A DNA stretch of 64,000 nt, taken from Rudanella paleaurantiibacter (GTDB taxonomy: Bacteria; Bacteroidota; Bacteroidia; Cytophagales; Spirosomataceae). Of the stretch, positions 43,687 through 51,093 are shown one piece after another. The stretch lies in NCBI RefSeq assembly GCF_009184635.1, contig NZ_WELI01000001.1, positions 806,001-870,000 on the forward strand, in the 5' to 3' direction. A program made the translations under genes and the position numbers. The number at the start of each line of letters is the position of its first letter. Positions within the stretch are counted from its first letter, which is position 1. Under the pieces are notes generated by a model. That model was not told the DNA's origin. It made no database searches and worked only from the letters and a program-made list of their open reading frames with translations.

Positions 43687-45183
43687 TTACAATTGGCTAA
43701 GGGGCGACTCGGTCTGCATGGCGTGATGCATGATGGTTTCCTGAGTAGCTTCTTCCCCTAAAAGCACGGCAGTCTGTTTTCCTTTAGCTAATACCACAAT
43801 TCGATTACTCAAACCTAAAAGTTCGGGTAGTTCGGAAGAGATGAGAAGGATGGCTATTCCTTTGGCTGTCAGATCGTTGATGAGCTTGTAGATTTCGGCT
43901 TTGGCACCTACATCAATTCCGCGCGTAGGCTCGTCCAGAATAATCAGACTTGGGGCCGATTGCAGTACTTTGCCAATAACCACTTTCTGCTGATTGCCCC
44001 CGCTGAGGTAAACTACGTGCTGGTTCAGGCCAGCCGTTTTGATGTTCAGGTCTTTGACCAGCTGGGTGGCCGCTGCCGTTTCGGCGCCTTCGGCAACAAG
44101 GCCCCGGCGGGCAAATTGCTCCAGACTGGCGAGCGTCAGGTTGTGCTTCACCGACATACCCGGCACAAAGCCCGACCCCTTACGGTCTTCGCCCACGAAA
44201 CCCATACCGAGCGCGATGGCCTCCTGCGGGGAGCGCACCGTTACGGGTTGGCCGTTGAAATAAACGGTGCCCCGTGCGTACGGGTCAAGACCAAAAATAG
44301 CCCGCGCCACTTCGGTACGACCGGCTCCCATAAGGCCCGCCAAACCGAGTACTTCGCCCGCTCGCACACTAAACGTAATATCTGAAAATTTGCCCGGCTG
44401 CGTGAGCCCTTCTACCCGGAGCACTTCGGGGCCGAGCTGAGCGTGCGAAGGGGGGAATAAATCGCCGAGTTCGCGGCCTACCATCATCGCAATCAGGCTT
44501 TGGGCCGTAAACTCCGACGCGGGCCGGGTAGCAATAAACTGCCCGTCGCGCAGTACGGTGATGGTGTCGGCCAGGGTAAATATCTCCTCCATCTTGTGCG
44601 AGATGTAGATGATAGCGACGCCCTGCCGCTGCAAATCCCGGATAATGGTAAACAGGGTGGCTACTTCTTTGTCGGACAGGGCCGAAGTGGGCTCGTCCAT
44701 GATAATCACCCGCGCTTTGTTGGAGAGTGCCTTGGCAATGTCGACGAGTTGGCGTTCGGCTACGCTCAGGTACTTCATGCACACATCGGGGCGGAGGTCA
44801 ACGCCCAGTTGCGTGAGGAGCTGCGTGGCCTGCTCGTTTAGTTTTCGCTCGTCGATGATACCCCACCGGCGGGGTTCGCGGCCCAGAAAAATGTTTTGGG
44901 CTACGGTTAGTTCGGGTACGGTAAGTAGCTCCTGATGAATCATCGAAATGCCGCGTTCGAGCATCTCGTTGACGTTGCTGTGGTGTAGCGGTTTTCCATC
45001 GAAAATAATCTCACCGGCATCGGGCTGTAACAAGCCAATCAGGATTTTCATGAACGTCGACTTACCGGCTCCGTTTTCGCCCATGAGGGCGTGTACCTCG
45101 CCTGTCTGCACGGTAAGTTGTACGTTGTTTAGAGCCTTGACGCCCGCAAATGATTTGGAAAGATTAGTGACGGAAAGAATCAT
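43687..45183 (-). CDS. ABC sugar transporter ATP-binding protein, two ATPase domains (RbsA-like)
   Basis: A 498-residue duplicated ATPase. Domain 1 has Walker A GENGAGKST, the LSVAERQLVDIAKALS signature and Walker B VIIMDEPTS. Domain 2 has the degenerate P-loop GLMGAGRTEV typical of RbsA/MglA proteins, LSGGNQQKVVIGK and LIILDEPTRGIDVG. It powers import through the adjacent permease. It is preceded by a 314-bp gap full of palindromes, so it may have its own promoter or be separated from the upstream Gfo/Idh/MocA gene. Confidence 0.95.
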   Translation of the reverse strand: MILSVTNLSKSFAGVKALNNVQLTVQTGEVHALMGENGAGKSTFMKILIGLLQPDAGEIIFDGKPLHHSNVNEMLERGISMIHQELLTVPELTVAQNIFLGREPRRWGIIDERKLNEQATQLLTQLGVDLRPDVCMKYLSVAERQLVDIAKALSNKARVIIMDEPTSALSDKEVATLFTIIRDLQRQGVAIIYISHKMEEIFTLADTITVLRDGQFIATRPASEFTAQSLIAMMVGRELGDLFPPSHAQLGPEVLRVEGLTQPGKFSDITFSVRAGEVLGLAGLMGAGRTEVARAIFGLDPYARGTVYFNGQPVTVRSPQEAIALGMGFVGEDRKGSGFVPGMSVKHNLTLASLEQFARRGLVAEGAETAAATQLVKDLNIKTAGLNQHVVYLSGGNQQKVVIGKVLQSAPSLIILDEPTRGIDVGAKAEIYKLINDLTAKGIAILLISSELPELLGLSNRIVVLAKGKQTAVLLGEEATQETIMHHAMQTESPLSQL

Positions 45184-45301
45184 ACAAAAAAGAATTCGAA
45201 TCCTACAAATAGAAGCACGAATCGGATGAATGCAACGAGTGGGTCGGTATTTCTTTCAAAAAATTAGTCAGACGGGCGGCCGGAAAACCGTTTCGGCCCT
45301 C

Positions 45302-45362
45302 AAATAGCTGTAGGACAGGCTTGTGGAGATGGTGTCTCCTGCAAACCTGTCCTACGCTATTT
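45302..45362. repeat. 28-nt-arm palindrome with GTAGGACAGG core
   Basis: Left arm 45302-45329 and right arm 45335-45362 pair almost completely; AAATAGC, GTAGGACAGG and GGAGA are inverted in the right arm, with one bulged T and few mismatches. The loop is 5 nt. The structure is long and lacks a T run, so it looks like an intergenic palindromic element that could also end transcripts. Confidence 0.8.
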
Positions 45363-45390
45363 AAACTGTGTTTTCGCTCAGATTAAGTGA

Positions 45391-45482
45391 ATGAACAATG
45401 TGAAATGCACAATGAATAATTGGATCACCTGTTGACAATCAGCTCTTTCATTATACATTCTACACTGTTCATTATACATTTA
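45391..45482. repeat. Imperfect palindrome, family A copy 2
   Basis: The left arm (45391-45421, with ATGAACAATG and AATGAATAAT) and right arm (45448-45482, with CATTATACATTC and CTGTTCATTA) match in inverted orientation at about 20 of 26 positions. The arms are similar in sequence to those of the palindrome at 3400-3483, so both belong to one family 42 kb apart. Confidence 0.75.
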
Positions 45483-45497
45483 ATTCTGCTTCACTAC

Positions 45498-46661
45498 TTA
45501 CATCGTAAACGTCTGAACGCCGGTGTCTTTCCAGCTGCGTGTGTTGGCCGACTCGATCACGGCTTCGCAGACCTTTTGGGTCTCCAGTGCGTCGCGGAAA
45601 TTGGGTGAGCAAGGCTCGCCCGTCTCGAGGCTCTTGAGGAAGTCAGCTACCTGATGGATGAAGCTGTGCTCGTAGCCAATACCGAGGCCGGGCACCCACC
45701 ACTTGTCCATGTAGGGTTGGTCGCCGTCGGTAACGTGGATCGAACGCCAGCCCCGCACGATCGACTCGTCGGAGTGGTCGAAGTACTCCAGACGGTTCAG
45801 GTCGTGCAAATCCCAGCGGATCGATGCGTGTTCACCGTTGATTTCAAAGGTGTACAAGGCTTTGTGACCCCGGGCGTAGCGCGTCGACTCAAACAGGCCA
45901 AGCGAGCCATTGGCAAAGTGGCAGTGGAAAATACAGGCATCGTCGATACCAACGGGCTGCACCTTGCCGGTGAGCTGATGCATCCGCTCTTTCACGAAGG
46001 TTTCGGTCACGGCCGACACGTCGCTGATAGCCCCGTTGAGCCACATAGCCGTGTCGATGCAGTGCGCCAGCAAGTCGCCCGTTACGCCCGAACCAGCCGC
46101 GTCAACGTCCATCCGCCAGGTGCCCGTGCCGCCCTGTGGTACATCGGCACTGATCGTCCAGTCTTGCAGAAAGTTGGCCCGGTAATGGAAAATTTTACCC
46201 AGCTTACCTGAGTCCACAATTTGCTTGGCAAGCGTAACGGCCGGAATCCGGCGGTAGTTGTACCAAACGGTGGTTTGAACACCCGCTTTCTCGGCGGCCT
46301 CCACCATCTGCTCGGCCTCGGCCACGTTACGGGCGAGGGGTTTTTCGCACAGAATCATTTTACCGGCTGCGGCCGCGGCAATGGCGATTTCGGCGTGCGA
46401 ATCGTTCGGCGTACAAATGTCGACGGCGTCGATATCGTCGCGGGCAATGAGTGCGCGCCAGTCGGTCTCAACAGATTCGTACCCCCACTGATCGGCAAAA
46501 GCCTGTACTTTCTCGCGGTTGCGCGAACAAACGGCTTTCAGCACCGGGTTGTAGGCGAGTTGCGGGAAGAAATTAGGTACTCGGCGGTAACCGTTTGAGT
46601 GGGTACGACCCATAAATCCGGTACCAATCAATCCAATTCGAAGGTCTTTTTTGGCAGACAT
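45498..46661 (-). CDS. Gfo/Idh/MocA family oxidoreductase (cytoplasmic)
   Basis: A 387-residue NAD(P)-dependent oxidoreductase without signal peptide, unlike the Tat-exported member at 12402. The Rossmann motif [16 protein letters not shown] opens the protein, and [20 protein letters not shown] holds the catalytic-site lysine. [20 protein letters not shown] and the AHCIDTAMW motif fit inositol- or glucoside-3-dehydrogenase-like members. It probably oxidises C3 or C2 of the imported sugar or cyclitol (inference). ATG at 46661 is used; a longer frame runs into the repeat at 46679-46758. Next to it are a TIM-barrel isomerase (upstream) and the ABC importer (downstream). Confidence 0.92.
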   Translation of the reverse strand: MSAKKDLRIGLIGTGFMGRTHSNGYRRVPNFFPQLAYNPVLKAVCSRNREKVQAFADQWGYESVETDWRALIARDDIDAVDICTPNDSHAEIAIAAAAAGKMILCEKPLARNVAEAEQMVEAAEKAGVQTTVWYNYRRIPAVTLAKQIVDSGKLGKIFHYRANFLQDWTISADVPQGGTGTWRMDVDAAGSGVTGDLLAHCIDTAMWLNGAISDVSAVTETFVKERMHQLTGKVQPVGIDDACIFHCHFANGSLGLFESTRYARGHKALYTFEINGEHASIRWDLHDLNRLEYFDHSDESIVRGWRSIHVTDGDQPYMDKWWVPGLGIGYEHSFIHQVADFLKSLETGEPCSPNFRDALETQKVCEAVIESANTRSWKDTGVQTFTM

Positions 46662-46678
46662 TGATGGTTTATGTGTTT

Positions 46679-46758
46679 GTAGAGACGCAACGTGTGTCCG
46701 TCTCAGGGATAATGGTCTGTTCGGGTACTCGTAGAGACGCAATAGGTTGCGTCTCTAC
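46679..46758. repeat. GTAGAGACGCAA repeat with perfect 12-bp palindrome
   Basis: GTAGAGACGCAA at 46731-46742 and TTGCGTCTCTAC at 46747-46758 form a perfect hairpin with a 4-nt loop. A direct copy of GTAGAGACGCAA lies at 46679-46690 followed by a damaged right arm. The hairpin covers the stop codon of the gene at 46755-47780. The sequence resembles a palindromic repeat widely seen in cyanobacteria and Bacteroidota (from memory). Confidence 0.85.
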
Positions 46759-47780
46759 TCTTGCCAGCCGTGTTTTTCACGGACTTTGATCATCGTGGCC
46801 AGAATATCGTTCCAGGTCTGCTGGTTGTTCATCACGTCGTTGGGGAACATACAGCCGTCCCAGCAGATATGCCGCATTTTCTTGGTCAGGTTGCCGTTTT
46901 CGTCGCGCAGCCAGAAACCGGCATCATTGGCCACATCGAGTTTACCATTGGGGTCGAGGGCCTGGCAGTGACGCCCGGTTTTGTCGTGCGAGCCCGACCC
47001 GAACACGGTGCCGTCGTTCTGAGCCACGTGGAAGTCGATGGTCCAGGGGCGGAGGGCGTCGGTCAGGGTCTTGAGGGCGTCGGTCAGCACCTGCCGATCC
47101 TGCCAGTCGTAGCCTTCGGGCAGAATCCGGTCTTGTTCCCGGTTGTAGCCCATTGTGTACAGCAAGGTGTGCGACATATCGGCCTGGAAGCCCATGTTGG
47201 GCCGGTCGACCTGCTGAAGCGTGTCGAGCATGGCACGCCAGCTGTGCATACCTGCCCAGCAAATTTCACCTTCAGCGGCAATCTGCTCGCCGTATTCGGC
47301 GGCAATGTCGCAGGCCGCCCGGAAGGTCTCGGCAATCAGTTTGGTGTTGCCCACCGGATCGGCATCCCACTGCTGGGGCGAACTGGCCGAGTCGACCCGG
47401 ATTACTCCGCTGGGGCGCATCCCCATGTCGCGCAGCACTTTACCAAAGTGGCAGGCTTTGCGTACCATGTCGAGGAAATGAGCGCGGTCGGCATCGCTGC
47501 CCAGCACGGGCCCTCCCCAGATGGGAGCCACCAGCGACCCAACAACCAGATTGTGGGAGGCAATTTTGTCGGCCAGCCGCTTAATATCATCGTCGGAGCT
47601 TTCGATATCAACGTGCGGCCCGATCAGGCCCAGATCAACACCGTCGAATTTAACCCCGTCGACCTCGGCAGCTGCGGTCATCTGGAGCATGGTGTCAAAT
47701 GGAATAATGGGCTCAGAATCGGGGCCTTTACCAACGAGTCCGGGCCAGGTGGCGTTGTGAAGTTTGGGGTAGTTATTCAT
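46755..47780 (-). CDS. Sugar phosphate isomerase/epimerase-like TIM barrel protein
   Basis: A 341-residue cytoplasmic TIM-barrel protein of the xylose-isomerase-like superfamily. Candidate metal ligands are seen in AAEGEICWAGMHSW (Glu), MGFQADMSHTLLYTMGYN (Asp, His), and IDFHVAQNDGTVFGSGSHD (His, Asp), with a late Cys-rich ICWDGCMF segment. It is longer than the protein at 39879, and the two are not close paralogues. It likely isomerises, epimerises or eliminates the sugar oxidised by the next gene (Gfo/Idh/MocA, 93 bp away). Its stop codon lies inside the palindromic repeat at 46731-46758. Confidence 0.9.
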   Translation of the reverse strand: MNNYPKLHNATWPGLVGKGPDSEPIIPFDTMLQMTAAAEVDGVKFDGVDLGLIGPHVDIESSDDDIKRLADKIASHNLVVGSLVAPIWGGPVLGSDADRAHFLDMVRKACHFGKVLRDMGMRPSGVIRVDSASSPQQWDADPVGNTKLIAETFRAACDIAAEYGEQIAAEGEICWAGMHSWRAMLDTLQQVDRPNMGFQADMSHTLLYTMGYNREQDRILPEGYDWQDRQVLTDALKTLTDALRPWTIDFHVAQNDGTVFGSGSHDKTGRHCQALDPNGKLDVANDAGFWLRDENGNLTKKMRHICWDGCMFPNDVMNNQQTWNDILATMIKVREKHGWQE

Positions 47781-47794
47781 GGTTTTAATTTAGA

Positions 47795-47900
47795 GTTTAC
47801 AGTTTACGGTTTTCTGTTTACAGTTCATGCCGACTGGCTCTCGCTCATCATGCCGACTAGCCTGAGCACTGAAAACTGTAAACAGAAAGCTGGAAACTAC
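47795..47900. repeat. Palindrome with AACTGTAAACAGAAA arms, overlapping a stop codon
   Basis: Left arm 47795-47825 and right arm 47874-47900 are inverted copies; 15 bases match perfectly (AACTGTAAACAGAAA) and the rest partly. The loop contains an imperfect direct repeat CATGCCGACTGGCTC/CATGCCGACTAGCCT. The right arm overlaps the end of the cupin gene, whose stop codon is 47897-47899. Confidence 0.8.
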
Positions 47901-49120
47901 AAGGTTAAGTCTGGGTTTTCGGGGCCAAAGTGCTTGAGCATCACGAGCGGATCGGTTGAGGAGTAGTTGGTGATCGTGACGCCTTCCTGAGCGGCCTGCT
48001 CACTCACAAAAAACTCGTCGTTGGTCAACTGGCCGTACCGAATCAGGGCGGGAGTTTCTACATTCCATACGCCCATTTTGCCGTGTCCCTGCATCATAAT
48101 CAGGCCATAAGCCGCACTATCGCGGATAGTCACGGTTTGACCGGGGAGCACGGTCAGTTCTTTGGCGCTAAACGCGTCCGATTTGTAGCAAACCCACACC
48201 TCGCGGTAGCCTTCGGCGGCCATTTCGGCTTCGTCGCGCACGGGTACGGGCACCATGTAGCGGTTTGCCATCATGTTGGGGTCGGTGTTCAGGTCCCAGT
48301 CAATGGCATCCATCAGCAGGTCGTAATCACCGATGCGGTCCTGAGGGGTGCCGTTCCAGAGTAGTTCCTCTGGCACAATAGCCTCGTTGACCAGCGATTG
48401 GTACATGGCAAAGATGTCCGATGCCTTCTGGGGCTCGTAGGTGCACATACTACCGGGGGCATGGAGCAGCCCCGGCGGCACATCCCAGCCGGTGCCCGGC
48501 TCAAGCCGGTAGGCCATCGAGTAATTGGTGATCTTGTTGTCGCCCTTAGTGAAATTCATCAGGCATTCCTTGATCTGCTCTTTGCTGGTGCCGGGGGCAA
48601 TGCCGATAAACGTGTACGGAAAATCGCCCCCGTGGTTGTTCAGTTGGGGCGGGAAATAATAGGCCTCGGGCTTACCCAGCTGACCGGTGAGGGCCGCCTG
48701 CTCGTCGTTGTGGTGCACGTGGTGGGGCAGGGGACCCATGTTGTCGAAAAACTTCGAGTACATCGGCCACGACTGGTATCCGTTCCAGAGCCGGTCGCCA
48801 ATAAGGGCACCTTTCAGTTCATCAACGGCGTCTTTCAGCAGAAACTGAACCTCCTGATCGCCATCGTTGAAAACAACCTTGCTCAGGCCTTCGTGTTCGC
48901 CGGTGAGGGGGCCATTTTTGGCCGGTGTGGTGGATGAGAGCCAACGCTCGTCGATACCGCCCCGGTTGCCACCGAGTACGTAATAATCGTCGGGATGAAG
49001 TTTGATGCGTCGGCCGGGCACGCAAAATGACCGGGGTACCCAGGTGGGGGCCAGGCGTAAAATGCCTTTACCTTGTTCGAGGGCTTTTTCGGCCAGGCTG
49101 TGCGCTGTTGCTGTTTGCAT
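47897..49120 (-). CDS. Cupin protein resembling class I mannose-6-phosphate isomerase
   Basis: A 407-residue cytoplasmic protein. HHVHHNDEQAA and PPGLLHAPGSMCTYEP are the metal-binding and second-half cupin motifs of the phosphomannose-isomerase fold, and a second cupin covers the C-terminal third (VLPGQTVTIRDSAAYGLIMM). It is not a standard ManA, which is shorter and carries different motifs, so the substrate is probably another sugar. It follows DUF4432 by 57 bp, and its stop is in the repeat at 47795-47900. Joint occurrence with DUF4432 and TIM isomerases suggests a dedicated sugar isomerisation step. Confidence 0.82.
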   Translation of the reverse strand: MQTATAHSLAEKALEQGKGILRLAPTWVPRSFCVPGRRIKLHPDDYYVLGGNRGGIDERWLSSTTPAKNGPLTGEHEGLSKVVFNDGDQEVQFLLKDAVDELKGALIGDRLWNGYQSWPMYSKFFDNMGPLPHHVHHNDEQAALTGQLGKPEAYYFPPQLNNHGGDFPYTFIGIAPGTSKEQIKECLMNFTKGDNKITNYSMAYRLEPGTGWDVPPGLLHAPGSMCTYEPQKASDIFAMYQSLVNEAIVPEELLWNGTPQDRIGDYDLLMDAIDWDLNTDPNMMANRYMVPVPVRDEAEMAAEGYREVWVCYKSDAFSAKELTVLPGQTVTIRDSAAYGLIMMQGHGKMGVWNVETPALIRYGQLTNDEFFVSEQAAQEGVTITNYSSTDPLVMLKHFGPENPDLTL

Positions 49121-49177
49121 AAAGGTTGTATGGTTAGTCAGTCAAAAAAACAGGTTGTTGTTCGGTTAAACAGACGT

Positions 49178-50239
49178 TTACTCGTTCAAAGCGAGCCAAT
49201 GCTCAATTGCTACTTGATCGGTCAGGATTTCGATTTTTAAACGGTAGTTTTTTTGCTCGCCGGGCGCCAAAAAGATGAGCGTACCCTGCTCGCGGGCCTG
49301 GGCCTGCCCAATGGGCGGGTGGGTGCCGGGTTCGAGGCCCGTCACGTATTCACCTTTGCCCCAGTGTTGCCAGTTGGTGAGCCAGGGGAGTTGCTCTTTC
49401 TCGAACTGAACGGCTACCGCCAGCCCCAGCCGGGGATTGTAAAGCCCCGTTGTACATAGCCCTTCGGCGTTGGGCGTGGGGTCAACAAAGGCGGCTCCTT
49501 CGCCCGTACCGCTATGGGCGTCGAGTGGAGGGGGGCAGGTACGGTAGTCGGTATCGGGGTTGAAACGGGCACGGCTCATATCGTCGGGGCGAGCCTCCCA
49601 GTTCCCTTTGGCCAGAATCCGGGTACCTTCGTCGACGAGTGGCCAGCCGAAATTCAAGTGGTACAGCAGCATGTGCGGAGCGGGTGTGTTGCCCCGGTTG
49701 ATGACCGTATCTTCCACATAAATAACGGCTTTGCCCAACTCGCCCGACACCGTGCGTTTCAGTTCTAAAGTTGGTCCAAATACCTGCGACTCACGCATAC
49801 GCCCACTTACGCTCCAGCGCAAATCGCCGAGCAAGGGGTCGGGCTGAACCACCCCTTCGAGTTCGGCGGGGAGGTTACTGATACGGCCGTGCAGACCTCG
49901 TTGGCCGTAGGCGTCTTCGTTGGGCCCGCCCACGTTGGATAGCCCGCAGGTGGTGAGTAGGCCACCAGGGAAGGTGCGGAGCCAGTCGATGCCGTGATTG
50001 ATGGCCGGTTCGGGGGCCGTAATGCCGCCATGACTCAGCCAGGCCAGGCTATGTTCGTTGTAAAAAGCCTCCACAATGTCCATGGCCCGGTCGAGCACCA
50101 TTTTGAAGCGGAGACCCGTGCCCGTGTTGATCCAGGCAATGCGCGAACCCCGGCCGGGGCCATTATCGAGAACGGAGGTTTCGATGCCCCCCAGCTGAGC
50201 GGGGTGCGAGATTTTATCGGTCCAGAGAGGGCGCGTCAC
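49178..50239 (-). CDS. DUF4432, aldose-1-epimerase-like protein
   Basis: A 353-residue cytoplasmic beta-sandwich protein of the galactose-mutarotase-like superfamily. SWNTGTG-like turns are replaced by RIAWINTGTGLRFKMVLDRA, followed by WLSHGGITAPEPAINHG, MLLYHLNFGWPLVDEGT and YVTGLEPGTHPPIGQAQA, all typical of DUF4432. It may interconvert sugar anomers or bind a sugar. The start is GTG at 50239; together with the preceding stop it gives GTGA, a 4-bp overlap with the DUF1080 gene, so the two are translationally coupled. Confidence 0.9.
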   Translation of the reverse strand: MTRPLWTDKISHPAQLGGIETSVLDNGPGRGSRIAWINTGTGLRFKMVLDRAMDIVEAFYNEHSLAWLSHGGITAPEPAINHGIDWLRTFPGGLLTTCGLSNVGGPNEDAYGQRGLHGRISNLPAELEGVVQPDPLLGDLRWSVSGRMRESQVFGPTLELKRTVSGELGKAVIYVEDTVINRGNTPAPHMLLYHLNFGWPLVDEGTRILAKGNWEARPDDMSRARFNPDTDYRTCPPPLDAHSGTGEGAAFVDPTPNAEGLCTTGLYNPRLGLAVAVQFEKEQLPWLTNWQHWGKGEYVTGLEPGTHPPIGQAQAREQGTLIFLAPGEQKNYRLKIEILTDQVAIEHWLALNE

Positions 50240-51009
50240 AGTTTTTTCATCATCAGGTTACGGTACTGTACTTTCATGGGCGGGCCTACGTGCACCTGAA
50301 TGCCGAGTAACCCTTTGGCTTTGCCGTTGACGGTGTCTTCGTCGACTACTTCGCTCATCAGAATGTCGTTGACATAGTGCCGGAGGGTGTTGCCCTTGGC
50401 GACAATACGGATGGTGTTCCACTCGCCCGGCTTGACAAAGTTTTTGAGTGAGTCCGACGTGCCAAACGAGCCCGTGACGGTGCGGCCGGTCCAGGCATTG
50501 CGGGCCACCTTGCTGCGGATAGCCTCGGGCGATGCATCGCCGGAGAAGGTGTTAATGGTTGCCTTTTCGCCCCGGTAGGCCAGGGTAGTACGCCGACGTT
50601 CTTCGTAATTCTGACCGGTCCACATCCGGCGGCCGTCGATATCGGCCTGATAGCCGCGCAGGGCAAACGGTACGTCGGTCAGGCGCTCGCTGCGGTAGTT
50701 GATGCCTGAGTTACCCGACTCGGTGATGTTGAACTCACCTTTAAACTCAAAATCGCCTGGCTCACCGCCTTTCCAGATAATGAAATTGTTCGTTTTGAGG
50801 AGTTTGTCGGGCGTTATTTCGCCCACCAGAATACCCTCTTCTACCCGCCAGTAGTTGGGGTCGGCATCCCAGCCGTCGAGGTTCTTGCCGTTGAAAATGG
50901 AGGTAAAGCCTTTCTCTTTTTTGGCCTTTTGCGCCAGGCTGGGCAGGGCCAGTGGGCCCGAGAGGCACAGCGCCAGCAGCAGGCAGGGTAAGGTGTTGCG
51001 TCGGAGCAT
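50236..51009 (-). CDS. DUF1080 protein, 3-keto-glycoside hydrolase/lyase-like (second)
   Basis: A 257-residue exported DUF1080 protein with a signal peptide (MLRRNTLPCLLLALCLSGPL). FTSIFNGKNLDGWDADPNYW opens the domain; SGINYRSERL and GLLGIQVHVGPPMKVQYRNL close it. Members act on 3-keto-glycosides. It lies directly after a heme-c dehydrogenase gene, repeating the pair seen at 21919-25519, although here a hairpin terminator separates them and the proteins differ in length. It overlaps DUF4432 by 4 bp. Confidence 0.91.
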   Translation of the reverse strand: MLRRNTLPCLLLALCLSGPLALPSLAQKAKKEKGFTSIFNGKNLDGWDADPNYWRVEEGILVGEITPDKLLKTNNFIIWKGGEPGDFEFKGEFNITESGNSGINYRSERLTDVPFALRGYQADIDGRRMWTGQNYEERRRTTLAYRGEKATINTFSGDASPEAIRSKVARNAWTGRTVTGSFGTSDSLKNFVKPGEWNTIRIVAKGNTLRHYVNDILMSEVVDEDTVNGKAKGLLGIQVHVGPPMKVQYRNLMMKKL

Positions 51010-51043
51010 GGTCAGAATGATGCAGGTTGTTAGGGTTTAAAAG

Positions 51044-51080
51044 AGCGTACCGATCAAGCAGTTAGGTTGATCGGTACGCT
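51044..51080 (-). terminator. Perfect 14-bp hairpin, terminator-like on - strand
   Basis: AGCGTACCGATCAA (51044-51057) and TTGATCGGTACGCT (51067-51080) pair perfectly with a 9-nt loop. Read on the - strand the stem is followed by CTTTTAA, so it can stop transcription after the heme-c dehydrogenase. Confidence 0.75.
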
Positions 51081-51093
51081 GTTACTGAGAGAG

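Larger units (their letters stand above)
45184..45497. other. Gene-free interval with two palindromic elements
   Basis: No gene was found in these 314 bp. The interval contains the palindromes at 45302-45362 and 45391-45482, and a weak GGCCGGAAA/TTTCGGCC dyad at 45278-45298. A promoter for the ABC genes might lie between 45184 and 45300, but no clear motif was seen. Confidence 0.6.
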
